From Acidobacteriota bacterium (GTDB lineage Bacteria; Acidobacteriota; Terriglobia; Bryobacterales; Bryobacteraceae): 64,000 nucleotides of DNA. Positions 9,484-17,961 of this stretch are shown piece after piece. Every line of letters begins with the position of its first letter. Position 1 is the first letter of the stretch. The stretch is taken from NCBI GenBank assembly GCA_003223115.1, contig QHXW01000250.1:1-64000 (forward strand), written 5' to 3'. Position numbers and translations under genes: made by a program. The notes beneath the pieces are model-generated. The model was given only the letters and a program-made list of their open reading frames with translations, was not told the DNA's origin and ran no database searches.

Positions 9484-11733
9484 TTATCTCCGGATCATGT
9501 AGTAACCGAAAAATGCCAGCGCGCCCACCACCACAAACAAGGCGTAGGCCTGCACCCGCCCGGTCTGGACGATGCGCACCGGGTACGACGAAATTTTCAC
9601 AAGCAGCGAACTCAGCCGGACCGCGCCATCCACAATCCAGGTGTCCCACCAGATGGAGATGTTGGATGAAAGCCGCGTGATCCAACCGGCGCCGTTTACT
9701 CCACCGTCCACAATGTTTCGATCGAAGGCGCCAAACAAGCGGCCGCCGCCTTTAGCAAAGCCGTTGACGAAAAGAAAATCGTAGGTTTCGTCCACGTACC
9801 ATTTGTTCAGCAGCACGCCGTGCAGAGGTTTGAGCCGCGCTTCAAGCGAGTCCGGAATTTCGGGCCGATTGTGATAAAAGTACCGCGCGATGCTGATGCC
9901 GATGAGCGCGACCGCGACGGAAATGGCCATCAGGATCCATTCCACGTCGGCGTTGTGAGCCCCTTCGTGTACGGCTTCGGCCGCCGCTGAGTCGAAGGCC
10001 GGTTGAAGCCAGCGCTCCAACAGTTGAAAGTCCTCCGGCAGCGGCCAGACCTTCGGCACGCGAATCCATCCGGCCAGCACGCTTCCCACAGCGAGAATCG
10101 AAAGCGGCAGCGTCATCGTAAGCGGCGATTCATGAATGTGCGCTTCCACTTCTGGCGGCACGCGCGACTTGCCATAGAAGGTCAGGTTCATCAACCGGAA
10201 CATATAAAAAGCCGTCAGGCCCGCCGTGACGAGACCGACGGCCCACAACACATTCGAGCCTTGAGGGGAACTATAAGCCTGCCAAAGGATTTCGTCTTTT
10301 GAGAAAAATCCTGCTAAACCCGGAATTCCCGCGATGGCGATGGAAGCGACCAGCATGCTCCAGTGCGTCACCGGAATCTTGTTTTTCACGGCACCCATGT
10401 GTCGCATATCCTGCTCGCCGCCGAGTGCGTGGATTACCGAACCTGAACCGAGGAACAGCAGAGCTTTGAAGAAGGCGTGGGTAAACAGATGGAAAACGGC
10501 CACCCAGTAGGCGCCCACGCCCAGCGCCAAAAACATGTAACCCAACTGGCTGACCGTGGAATAAGCCAGCACGCGTTTAATATCGTTTTGCACCAGCGCG
10601 ATGGTTGCGGCCAGAATCGCGGTGAAGGCGCCGACTGCCGCGACGATGGTGGAAGTGTGCGGCGTCAGTTGGTAGAGCGCGCTTGATCGCGCCACCATGT
10701 ACACGCCCGCAGTCACCATGGTCGCCGCATGGATGAGCGCGGAAACCGGCGTGGGACCCTCCATGGCGTCAGGGAGCCAGACGTACAGCGGGATCTGGGC
10801 TGATTTACCAGTAGCGCCGATGAACAGCAGCAGCGCCATGGTGCTGAGCACGCCCCATGCGGCGGTCTCCGCATGAAACTGCCCGCTGCGCAGAAGTTGA
10901 TTGACATCGACGAATCGCACGGTGCCTAGCACGCTGAACATCAGCAGCATTCCAAGAATGAATCCGGCGTCACCCACACGGTTGACGACGAAAGCTTTCT
11001 TGCCTGCGTCGGCAGCGGATTTCTTATGCAGATAAAAACCGATCAACAGATAACTGCACAGGCCCACGCCTTCCCAGCCCACAAACAGCAAGGCATAATT
11101 ATTGGCCAGCACCAGCATCAGCATGAAGAAAACGAACAGATTCAGGTACCCGAAGAAACGATAGTAGCCGTTGTCATGCGCCATGTACCCGACCGAGTAC
11201 ACGTGAATCAGAAAACCGATGCCGGTCACAACCAGAATCATCACGGCGCTGAGCGGGTCGAGCAGAAATCCCCAGTCGGCCGCGAACGTGGCCAGACGTC
11301 CATCAGCCGTGTGGAACGGCAATCCCGCAAGCCAGGTGAACTGCCGGATCTCATGCAGCCGCTGCGGCAGATTCGACAGCTCGGCCACGGCACCCGCGGA
11401 GAAAATGAACGACAGCAGCACCATACCAGGGCAGAGAAGGCTCACCAGCCCACGCATTCCCCGCGAATGCTCGTGCGGGCTGTGCTCGTGACCCGTAACG
11501 CGGGCATGCGCTTTGTCGTGCGTGTGACTGTGATGATGCTGATCGGAGTCGTGCTCATGGGGATGCGAATGCCCGTGGCCGTGATCGTGCTCGTCGTGAA
11601 TATCTTCGACCCCGAGTGCGACGGCGACATCGGACGCCGGTTGAGGATCAAAGAATCGTCCCAGGAACAGCATCACGGCCGCGCCAAACAGCGGGAACAG
11701 CGGGATGAGCCAGATGTAATCGAGAAATTTCAT
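9484..11733 (-). CDS. nuoL: NADH-quinone oxidoreductase subunit L with His-rich loop
   Basis: NuoL is the distal proton-pumping subunit and carries the long lateral helix at the end of the membrane arm. At 749 residues it is well above the roughly 610 of E. coli. Core motifs are LFVGWEGVGLCSYLLIGFY, GKSAQIPLYVWLPDAMEGPTPV and KRVLAYSTVSQLGYMFLALG. Residues about 43-95, between the first and second membrane segments, form a histidine- and aspartate-rich insertion with 18 His in about 50 residues (for example DHGHGHSHPHEHD). This is not part of the usual subunit. The remaining extra length is in the C-terminal half (residues about 580-720). It sits 10 bases after nuoK. Confidence 0.96.
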   Translation of the reverse strand: MKFLDYIWLIPLFPLFGAAVMLFLGRFFDPQPASDVAVALGVEDIHDEHDHGHGHSHPHEHDSDQHHHSHTHDKAHARVTGHEHSPHEHSRGMRGLVSLLCPGMVLLSFIFSAGAVAELSNLPQRLHEIRQFTWLAGLPFHTADGRLATFAADWGFLLDPLSAVMILVVTGIGFLIHVYSVGYMAHDNGYYRFFGYLNLFVFFMLMLVLANNYALLFVGWEGVGLCSYLLIGFYLHKKSAADAGKKAFVVNRVGDAGFILGMLLMFSVLGTVRFVDVNQLLRSGQFHAETAAWGVLSTMALLLFIGATGKSAQIPLYVWLPDAMEGPTPVSALIHAATMVTAGVYMVARSSALYQLTPHTSTIVAAVGAFTAILAATIALVQNDIKRVLAYSTVSQLGYMFLALGVGAYWVAVFHLFTHAFFKALLFLGSGSVIHALGGEQDMRHMGAVKNKIPVTHWSMLVASIAIAGIPGLAGFFSKDEILWQAYSSPQGSNVLWAVGLVTAGLTAFYMFRLMNLTFYGKSRVPPEVEAHIHESPLTMTLPLSILAVGSVLAGWIRVPKVWPLPEDFQLLERWLQPAFDSAAAEAVHEGAHNADVEWILMAISVAVALIGISIARYFYHNRPEIPDSLEARLKPLHGVLLNKWYVDETYDFLFVNGFAKGGGRLFGAFDRNIVDGGVNGAGWITRLSSNISIWWDTWIVDGAVRLSSLLVKISSYPVRIVQTGRVQAYALFVVVGALAFFGYYMIRR

Positions 11734-11743
11734 CAGGCGAGCC

Positions 11744-12052
11744 TCACCACTTCAACAGGTCCACTTCGTCCGCCAGCACGGTTTCCTTATTGCGGAACAA
11801 GGCGATGAGGATTCCGAGGCCGACCGCTGCTTCCGCCACTGCGTCAGTGATGACGAAAATAGCGAAAATCTGACCGTTCACGTTCTGGTGATAGTGCGAG
11901 AAGGCGATCAGGTTGATGTTCACGGCGTTCAGAATCAGCTCGATCGACATCAGAATGATGACGATGTTGCGGCGGGTAAGCACTCCGATTGTGCCGATCA
12001 ACAGCAGCGCGGCGCTCAGCGCCAGGTAATGAGCCGTGGTGATTGGTCCCAT
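11744..12052 (-). CDS. nuoK: NADH-quinone oxidoreductase subunit K
   Basis: NuoK is a small three-helix membrane subunit of complex I that carries two buried glutamates of the proton path. Both are present: in [16 protein letters not shown] (helix 2) and [17 protein letters not shown] (helix 3). The protein is 102 residues, the standard length. A longer open frame extends upstream to 12298, but that part lies inside nuoJ in another frame. The start ATG at 12052 ([12 protein letters not shown]) gives the normal N-terminus and lies 2 bases after the nuoJ stop. Confidence 0.95.
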   Translation of the reverse strand: MGPITTAHYLALSAALLLIGTIGVLTRRNIVIILMSIELILNAVNINLIAFSHYHQNVNGQIFAIFVITDAVAEAAVGLGILIALFRNKETVLADEVDLLKW

Positions 12053-12054
12053 CC

Positions 12055-12567
12055 TCAAATCCTTTTCTTGGCCATGACAACCGATCCGACAATGGCCACC
12101 AGCAGCAGCACGGAAGTGATTTCGAACGGCAGCAGATACTGCGACATTAAAACCGTCGCGATCCGTTCGGTATTGCCTTCCGCAGGTACGGTTGACGGCG
12201 CGGCGGCCCCTGAGATCTGAAATGCGCTTGCGCCTTTGCGCATGAAGTAGGCAATTTCTGCGCCAACGACGGCCACGCAGACGAGCGCTGCCAGCCACTG
12301 CCGGTTGAACTGACGTTCCTTGGCCGCCTGGTCGAGATTCACCAGCATGATCACAAACAGGAACAGCACCATGATGCCGCCGACGTAAAGCACGATTTGG
12401 ACGGCAAACAGAAATTCGGCCTGTTGCATCAGATAAAGACCGGCCACACCGATCAAGGAAATAATTAGGCTAATGGCGCTGTGCACCGCGCTGCGACGCG
12501 TGATGGTGGCGATGGCGCCGCCCAGCACCAGTGCGGCAAAGATGTAGAACGAGACCGCGTCTGTCAT
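12055..12567 (-). CDS. nuoJ: NADH-quinone oxidoreductase subunit J
   Basis: NuoJ is a membrane subunit at the junction of the quinone chamber and the pump modules; its third helix takes part in the conformational coupling of complex I. The protein has 170 residues with five membrane segments. The hallmark [27 protein letters not shown] is present. A 25-residue polar insert ([15 protein letters not shown]) precedes the last helix, as in many NuoJ proteins. It starts 28 bases after nuoI and ends 2 bases before nuoK. Confidence 0.95.
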   Translation of the reverse strand: MTDAVSFYIFAALVLGGAIATITRRSAVHSAISLIISLIGVAGLYLMQQAEFLFAVQIVLYVGGIMVLFLFVIMLVNLDQAAKERQFNRQWLAALVCVAVVGAEIAYFMRKGASAFQISGAAAPSTVPAEGNTERIATVLMSQYLLPFEITSVLLLVAIVGSVVMAKKRI

Positions 12568-12595
12568 AGTGAGCCAGCCACTCCAGATGCGCGCA

Positions 12596-13051
12596 TCAGA
12601 ATTTGTACCGCGTGGGCCGGGGGCCTTCTTCGAGCATCTGCCGGTCCCAGATGGCGCCGTCCCGGGTATAGGCCGCCAGCTCGAAGTCCTGGGTCAACTC
12701 CAACGCGTCCACCGGGCAGGCGTCCTCGCAAAGGCCGCAGAACATGCAGCGGGAAAGATCGTACGTAAAAGTTGTAAGGTCTTTACGGCGCGTCTGCTCG
12801 TTGCGTTCGCTGCCGACGACAATCAAGGTTTCAGGACAGGCCAGCGCGCACAGATTGCAGGCGATGCAGAGGGTCTCTCCGTTGTCGGGATTGATGTTGA
12901 GCCGCGGCGCTCCGCGATAGCGCTCAGCCACCTTGGGCCGCTCGCCTGGATACTGTTCCGTATAGATGTACTTCGGGTTCTGATTGCGAAAGGTAACCCA
13001 CAGCCCCTGGAAAAGATCCACCAGAAAAATGCTTCGTAAGAACTTATTCAT
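12596..13051 (-). CDS. nuoI: NADH-quinone oxidoreductase subunit I (2x[4Fe-4S])
   Basis: NuoI carries the N6a and N6b iron-sulfur clusters that pass electrons along the peripheral arm towards NuoB. Two complete ferredoxin motifs are visible, CIACNLCALACP and CMFCGLCEDACP, about 40 residues apart. The N-terminal amphipathic part (FLRSIFLVDLFQGLWVTFRN) is the usual membrane anchor, and the YPGERPKVAERYRG segment precedes the first cluster as in other NuoI proteins. Length is 151 residues. It lies 39 bases downstream of nuoD, whereas in the common order nuoE, F, G and H would come between them. Confidence 0.96.
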   Translation of the reverse strand: MNKFLRSIFLVDLFQGLWVTFRNQNPKYIYTEQYPGERPKVAERYRGAPRLNINPDNGETLCIACNLCALACPETLIVVGSERNEQTRRKDLTTFTYDLSRCMFCGLCEDACPVDALELTQDFELAAYTRDGAIWDRQMLEEGPRPTRYKF

Positions 13052-13090
13052 AACTCCTGATTCTGATCTACCTATTCTCTTTTTAGCAGC

Positions 13091-14200
13091 CTACCGGTCC
13101 ACTTCGCCCAGCACGATATCGATGGTTCCGATAATGGCTACCACGTCCGCGACCAATCCGCCGCGCACCATGCGGTCGAGCGCTTGCAGATTAATGAACG
13201 ACGGCGGGCGCACGCGCACACGATACGGCTGGGTGGAATTATCACTCACGATAAAATAACCCAGTTCACCCTTTGGCGCTTCAATCGAGACATACGCTTC
13301 GCCCACCGGCGGTTTGATCACTTTGGGCGTCTTGCCGATTGGTCCCGCCGGAATTTTGTCAACAGCCTGGCGGATAATGCGCACGGATTGCCGCATTTCC
13401 CGCATGCGGACCCCATATCGATCGTAGGTGTCGCCGTTCTGGGCGGTGGGAATTTCGAAGTCGTACTGCTCGTAGCCCGAGTAAGGCTGCGCCTTGCGCA
13501 GGTCCCAGCTTACGCCCGCTGCTCGCAACACCGGCCCGGTGACTCCGAACTCCTTGCATTCGTCCGCGTTGAGGATGCCCACTCCCTTGAGCCGGTTCAC
13601 CCAAATGCGGTTGTTGGTGAGCAGCTCTTCGTATTCGTCCACCTTGGGCAGGAACATGTCGCAGAAGGCTTTCACTTGCTCTTCGAAGCCGTCGTAGAGT
13701 TCATACTGCAGACCGCCGATGCGAAATGCGTGCGTGGTGAGCCGAGCGCCGCAATAATTTTCGAAAATCTTCAGAACTTCTTCGCGTTCGCGGAAGGTGT
13801 AAAAAACCGGTGTAATGGCGCCGATGTCGAGCGCGTGCGTGCCCAGCCACAACAGGTGGCTTGCGACGCGGTTCAGCTCCGTCAAAATGACACGTGTGAC
13901 CTGCGCGCGCGGGGGCGCTTCGATATTCAGCAGCTTCTCCACCGCCAGACAGTAACCCAGGCCGTTCGAAACCGCGGCCACGTAATCCATGCGATCGACA
14001 TAAGGCGCGAACTGCAGGTAGGTTCGGTTCTCGCCGATCTTTTCGACACCGCGGTGCAGATAGCCGATGACGCACTCGGTGCCCATGACCTTTTCGCCGT
14101 CGAGCTTGAGGATCACGCGGAGCACGCCATGGGTCGAGGGATGCTGAGGTCCCATGTTGAGCACCAGTTCAGTGGAATCGAGAAATGTGGTTTCCGGCAT
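13091..14200 (-). CDS. nuoD: NADH-quinone oxidoreductase subunit D
   Basis: NuoD is the 49-kDa subunit related to the large subunit of [NiFe] hydrogenases and forms most of the quinone-binding cavity. The 369-residue protein begins with the diagnostic [23 protein letters not shown] and contains [35 protein letters not shown] and the C-terminal DIVLGEVDR. The conserved histidine of the quinone site is in the GPQHPSTHG motif. It starts 6 bases after nuoC ends. Fusion of C and D, seen in some phyla, has not occurred here. Confidence 0.97.
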   Translation of the reverse strand: MPETTFLDSTELVLNMGPQHPSTHGVLRVILKLDGEKVMGTECVIGYLHRGVEKIGENRTYLQFAPYVDRMDYVAAVSNGLGYCLAVEKLLNIEAPPRAQVTRVILTELNRVASHLLWLGTHALDIGAITPVFYTFREREEVLKIFENYCGARLTTHAFRIGGLQYELYDGFEEQVKAFCDMFLPKVDEYEELLTNNRIWVNRLKGVGILNADECKEFGVTGPVLRAAGVSWDLRKAQPYSGYEQYDFEIPTAQNGDTYDRYGVRMREMRQSVRIIRQAVDKIPAGPIGKTPKVIKPPVGEAYVSIEAPKGELGYFIVSDNSTQPYRVRVRPPSFINLQALDRMVRGGLVADVVAIIGTIDIVLGEVDR

Positions 14201-14206
14201 GGCGTG

Positions 14207-14959
14207 TTACTGTCCGCTTTCGATGCCCAGGTTCTCCTTTACCCAGCGGTCATCCTGTTTGATGATGGAATAATCTTTGCGCAAGGGAAAACCCTCCCAT
14301 TCCTCGGGCATCAAGATGCGCCGCATGTCGGGATGCCCTGCGAACTGCACGCCGAACATGTCGAACACCTCGCGTTCCAGCCAATTAGCGACGGAGTGGA
14401 CGGCAGTTGCGGTACCCGGTTTGTAGCCGTCGGCGATCGCCGTCTTGATGCGCACCCGCTCATTCCGCGCGAAACTATACAAGATATAGAAGAGTTCAAA
14501 GCGTTCCGTGCGGTTGGGATAGTCGACCGCGGTGATATCCACCAGATAATCGAAGTCGGCTTCCAGTTTGAGGAATTCGAGAATCGGAATAACGGCTTCG
14601 GCCTTGACCACCGCAAAATTCTGACCGAGATATGTGGAGCACTCGGAAATCTGGTCGCCGAAGCGTTGTTTCAGAGCGGCCGGCAGTTCACCTTCCCAAG
14701 GCGTCGCGGCCATCTTCGCGGGCGGTTTTGGCGGAGCATGCCCGCCTGCCGCAGCCGGTGGTTTAGCCGCAGGCGCCGCAGGTTTTGGAGCAGCTTCGCC
14801 CGCTGGCTTTGATTCTGAAGCCGCTGGACTGGCTGGTTCGGCGGCCTTTGCAGGTTCTGATGGCGGTGGCGCGGCTTGTCCGGCCAGTTTGGGCGGCTCA
14901 CCTGTTCCGCCGGAGGTGGCAGGCGGCTCCGAGCCCCCGGGCTTTTGCTCGTCAGCCAT
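14207..14959 (-). CDS. nuoC: NADH-quinone oxidoreductase subunit C
   Basis: NuoC is the 30-kDa peripheral-arm subunit that packs against NuoD and NuoB. The core domain occupies the last 160 residues and shows the family signature [22 protein letters not shown] followed by GFPLRKDY. Ahead of it is a low-complexity arm of about 80 residues rich in Ala, Pro and Lys, a common addition in acidobacterial proteins. Possible starts are GTG at 14992, ATG at 14980 and ATG at 14959. I prefer 14959 (MADEQKPGG) because a candidate promoter (-10 at 14982-14987) would begin the transcript after 14980. It is the first gene of the operon seen here; nuoA and nuoB are not upstream. Confidence 0.9.
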   Translation of the reverse strand: MADEQKPGGSEPPATSGGTGEPPKLAGQAAPPPSEPAKAAEPASPAASESKPAGEAAPKPAAPAAKPPAAAGGHAPPKPPAKMAATPWEGELPAALKQRFGDQISECSTYLGQNFAVVKAEAVIPILEFLKLEADFDYLVDITAVDYPNRTERFELFYILYSFARNERVRIKTAIADGYKPGTATAVHSVANWLEREVFDMFGVQFAGHPDMRRILMPEEWEGFPLRKDYSIIKQDDRWVKENLGIESGQ

Positions 14960-14981
14960 GGCTTTTTCGGTGAAGATCATT

Positions 14982-15011
14982 AGCTTACGCACTCGGGCAG
15001 GGGAGAGTCAA
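14982..15011 (-). promoter_or_regulatory. Candidate promoter of the nuo operon
   Basis: On the minus strand TTGACT (15011-15006) is followed after 18 bases by TAAGCT (14987-14982). The -35 is close to consensus and the -10 is weak. It lies directly upstream of the preferred nuoC start. Confidence 0.35.
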
Positions 15012-15069
15012 ATAGGAACATCGCTCCGGCGATCCAACGATGCGTGTGATTCGACTCCGAAGATCGGCC

Positions 15070-15094
15070 GGCATCGATGTTTTGGCATCGATGT
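15070..15094. repeat. Tandem 11-bp repeat in the nuo/bc divergent promoter region
   Basis: GGCATCGATGT occurs twice, at 15070-15080 and 15084-15094, with a 14-base period. Each copy contains the palindrome CATCGATG. The pair lies just upstream of the -35 element of the bc-operon promoter candidate and between the two divergent respiratory operons, a natural place for a shared regulator site. Confidence 0.5.
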
Positions 15095-15103
15095 GCGTCT
15101 ATT

Positions 15104-15131
15104 TTGCAAAACCAAAACTCGGGTGTAAAAT
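15104..15131 (+). promoter_or_regulatory. Candidate promoter of the cytochrome bc operon
   Basis: TTGCAA (15104-15109) is followed after 16 bases by TAAAAT (15126-15131), a fair sigma-70-type promoter. It would give a leader of about 250 bases before the Rieske gene. That leader (15140-15384) contains only a short open frame with no family resemblance, and I see no known riboswitch in it. Confidence 0.4.
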
Positions 15132-15384
15132 ATTCTCTCGAAACTAAATCAGACAGATGCGTGCCGGGGAGGTGGGACTGAACCGGTTGAACACCGAGGA
15201 TAGCGTAGCGGCTCTCGATTCGCTTTTTATAACCGACGACGAATTACTAACCCAGGCTTTCCATACTCTACATAACGGAGCCTGCGCATTCCTCGCCAGC
15301 AGACAGCTTCCCAAATCTCCGGGACTAGCTTGCCTAAAATTTCAGAGAAGGGGAACCGGCCCGCGCCGGTCGTTGAGGCACTAG

Positions 15385-15981
15385 ATGGCGAATCCTACTG
15401 TTGAAACACCCCAGGGTGAACCGGCAGAGTCCAAAGCCAAGAAACCCGGCATCGCGGATGCGCTGAAGAAGATTTTTTCAGCCGAAGATCCGGATCCGCT
15501 GCGAATTATCTCGCGGCGGCGCCGGTTCGTGATGGCGGGAGTGTTGGGTTTCCTGGGCGTCAATTTTCTGATGTTCCTGCGATTCTTTTTTCCGCGCACG
15601 CTCTTCGAACCCAAAACTAGGTTTCTCATCGGCTACCCGTCCGATTTCGGTTTCGGCGTGGATACGAAATTTCAGAACAAGTACCGCATCTGGGTGGTGC
15701 GCAATACCGAAGGCATCTTCGTGATCTACGCGGTGTGCACTCATCTGGGCTGCACGCCGGACTGGAAAGCCGCCGAAAACAAATTCAAGTGCCCTTGTCA
15801 CGGCAGCGGCTACGATTCCGAAGGCGTCAATTTCGAGGGACCTGCGCCGCGGCCCATGGACCGCGCACATGTAGACACGACGCCCGACGGACAGATCGAG
15901 GTCGACGTGAGCCGGCTCTATCGCTGGCCCAAGGGCGAGCGTTCGGAATTCAACGATCAAGGCGCGATCGTTCACGTTTAG
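15385..15981 (+). CDS. Rieske [2Fe-2S] protein of a cytochrome bc complex
   Basis: This 198-residue protein is the iron-sulfur subunit of a quinol-oxidising bc-type complex. The two cluster-binding loops are complete: CTHLGCT and CPCHGSGY, giving the Cys-His and Cys-His ligands. A single membrane anchor lies at about residues 48-70 (FVMAGVLGFLGVNFLMFLRFF), after a polar cytoplasmic arm. The end (GQIEVDVSRLYRW) is as in other Rieske proteins. It opens an operon whose next genes encode the two halves of cytochrome b, 15 and about 80 bases apart, then the multiheme cytochrome. Confidence 0.93.
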   Translation: MANPTVETPQGEPAESKAKKPGIADALKKIFSAEDPDPLRIISRRRRFVMAGVLGFLGVNFLMFLRFFFPRTLFEPKTRFLIGYPSDFGFGVDTKFQNKYRIWVVRNTEGIFVIYAVCTHLGCTPDWKAAENKFKCPCHGSGYDSEGVNFEGPAPRPMDRAHVDTTPDGQIEVDVSRLYRWPKGERSEFNDQGAIVHV

Positions 15982-15996
15982 AACTGGAGCACTCAC

Positions 15997-16944
15997 ATGC
16001 CCGAAAAAAACGGAACCGATGGACCGAACGGAGCAGCCGGCAATGGATCCGACAGCTCCTCTGCAGGCGGTAATGGCGCGAAAAAGCGCGTCGCCGTAAT
16101 CGTGGAAGGGGCCAAAGCCGTCCGCACTCAGGCCACCCAAGAAATCAAAGCACTCAAACACCCAGAGAAGACAGACCTCTGGAAGTCCATGCTGCGGGTC
16201 AAGCACGACGAGACTCCGCGCAGCCGGGCGCTGGGCGTATTGAGCAATGTCTTTCTGCATTTGCATCCGGCCAAGATCAACCGTGACGCGGTGGCCTACA
16301 GATATACGTGGGGCATGGGCGGCATGACGTTTTACGTCTACATCACGCTGGTTTTCACCGGCACTCTGCTCATGTTCTACTATCACCCATCCAAAATCGT
16401 CGCCTTCCGCGACATCCTGTATCTGGAACACGACGTGCCGTTCGGCAAGCTGTTGCGCAACATGCACCGCTGGGGCGCGCACCTGATGGTGATCATGGTG
16501 GAGTTGCACATGTTTCGGGTATTTCTCACCGGCTCATATAAGTCGCCGCGGCAATTCAATTGGGTGGTCGGAGTAATTCTGCTGGTGCTGACCCTGCTGT
16601 TGAGTTTCACGGGTTACCTGCTGCCGGATGACCAGCTCGGTTTTTGGGCCGTCACGGTGGGCACGAATATGGCGCGAGCGACGCCGCTATTGGGTCACGA
16701 CGGGCCTTTCGGGCGACAACTGGGGATGACGCCATTCAATGATGTGCGCTTCGGACTATTGGGCGGCTCGATTGTGGATGCCAATGCGTTATTGCGCGCT
16801 TATATCTGGCACTGCGTCGCCATCCCGATTATTGCTTCGACGTTCATGGTGGTGCATTTCTGGCGCGTGCGCAAAGATGGGGGAATCTCAGGCCCGGCGC
16901 CGGTGATGCTCGAGTCGGAGATCAAGGAGCCGAGAAAATTTTGA
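15997..16944 (+). CDS. Cytochrome b, N-terminal (heme-binding) subunit
   Basis: This 315-residue membrane protein is the four-helix heme-carrying half of a split cytochrome b. The two histidine pairs that hold hemes bL and bH are in [21 protein letters not shown] and in [21 protein letters not shown]. The Qo-side motif [20 protein letters not shown] is also present. The first 90 residues are a polar extension (Gly-, Asn- and Lys-rich), longer than in b6-type proteins. The C-terminal half is encoded by the next gene, as in b6f-like and actinobacterial or acidobacterial bc complexes. Confidence 0.93.
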   Translation: MPEKNGTDGPNGAAGNGSDSSSAGGNGAKKRVAVIVEGAKAVRTQATQEIKALKHPEKTDLWKSMLRVKHDETPRSRALGVLSNVFLHLHPAKINRDAVAYRYTWGMGGMTFYVYITLVFTGTLLMFYYHPSKIVAFRDILYLEHDVPFGKLLRNMHRWGAHLMVIMVELHMFRVFLTGSYKSPRQFNWVVGVILLVLTLLLSFTGYLLPDDQLGFWAVTVGTNMARATPLLGHDGPFGRQLGMTPFNDVRFGLLGGSIVDANALLRAYIWHCVAIPIIASTFMVVHFWRVRKDGGISGPAPVMLESEIKEPRKF

Positions 16945-17025
16945 GGCCGCGAATCGCAAGCCGGCATCCAGTTTGCGAGCGCGATAGATGATGTTGTCGT
17001 CTGAGTTCTGACTTTTGGGGGAGCC

Positions 17026-17961
17026 ATGGATCTTAATCAGCTCTGGAGAATCATCAGCACGCCGGATAACGTTCCGATCGTGCTGCTCATGATAGTGGTG
17101 CCGTTTTACACTTGGTATGGTCTGAGCCAGGCGTTCGCGAACGACCGGCTAGTTGTCCAGCTCGAGGCCGATCCTGCGCTCGCTAAGACGCATCACCGCA
17201 AGACCCAACCGTGGAAGCCCGGCTGGGCACGGGACGTACACGTCTGGCCGTACCTGCTGCGCATCGAATTTCTGGCAGCCATCATCGTGACGTTGATCCT
17301 GATGGTCTGGTCCATCACTCTCAATGCTCCGCTCGAAGAGCCCTCGAATCCGACCTTGACGATGAATCCCGCGAAAGCTCCGTGGTACTTTCTCGGTCTT
17401 CAGGAAATGCTGGTGTATTTCGATCCCTGGATTGCGGGCGTGGTCATGCCGACGCTCATCATACTGGGACTGATGGTAGTTCCTTATATTGACGAGAACC
17501 CGCTCGGCAATGGGTATTACACCTATAAGCAGCGCAAGTTCGCCATCTGGACTTTTATTTTCGGCTTCATTATTTTGTGGGTGAGCATGATCGTGATCGG
17601 CACGCTGATCCGCGGTCCGGGCTGGATGTGGTTCTGGCCTGGCACAACGTGGGACCACAATCGCTTGGAATTCACGGTGAACCGCGATTTGCCGGACGTA
17701 TTCGGTCTCAAAGGCCGCGTCGCGAAAATTATTTTCGGCGCCATTGTGATGGGCCTGTACAGTGTTGCCGGCGCCATTGGCATCCATAAGCTGCTGAATC
17801 TGACGCCGTTCGCTCGGAAGATTTACAAGCGCATGAGCCTGGTGCAGGTGGTGGTCATGCAGGTCTTCCTCATTTCCATGCTGGCGCTGCCCCTCAAGAT
17901 GGTGGCGCGCCTCGTATTTCGCATCAAGTACGTGTGGGTGACTCCCTGGTTTAACGTATGA
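17026..17961 (+). CDS. Cytochrome b, C-terminal subunit (subunit IV-like)
   Basis: A 311-residue membrane protein corresponding to the second half of cytochrome b. The quinol-oxidation loop appears as NPAKAPWYFLGLQEMLVYFDPW, where the classical PEWY reads APWY. It has an extra N-terminal helix (IVLLMIVVPFYTWYGLSQAF) and several helices after the core, more than the three of chloroplast subunit IV. The stop overlaps the start of the next gene by 4 bases, so it is translationally coupled to the multiheme cytochrome. Confidence 0.9.
   Translation: MDLNQLWRIISTPDNVPIVLLMIVVPFYTWYGLSQAFANDRLVVQLEADPALAKTHHRKTQPWKPGWARDVHVWPYLLRIEFLAAIIVTLILMVWSITLNAPLEEPSNPTLTMNPAKAPWYFLGLQEMLVYFDPWIAGVVMPTLIILGLMVVPYIDENPLGNGYYTYKQRKFAIWTFIFGFIILWVSMIVIGTLIRGPGWMWFWPGTTWDHNRLEFTVNRDLPDVFGLKGRVAKIIFGAIVMGLYSVAGAIGIHKLLNLTPFARKIYKRMSLVQVVVMQVFLISMLALPLKMVARLVFRIKYVWVTPWFNV

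Noticed and set aside
15157-15384. 75-residue frame in the nuo/bc gap
   Set aside because: No homology, ends at the Rieske start, and the preceding GGAGG-like stretch is not spaced to its start codon.
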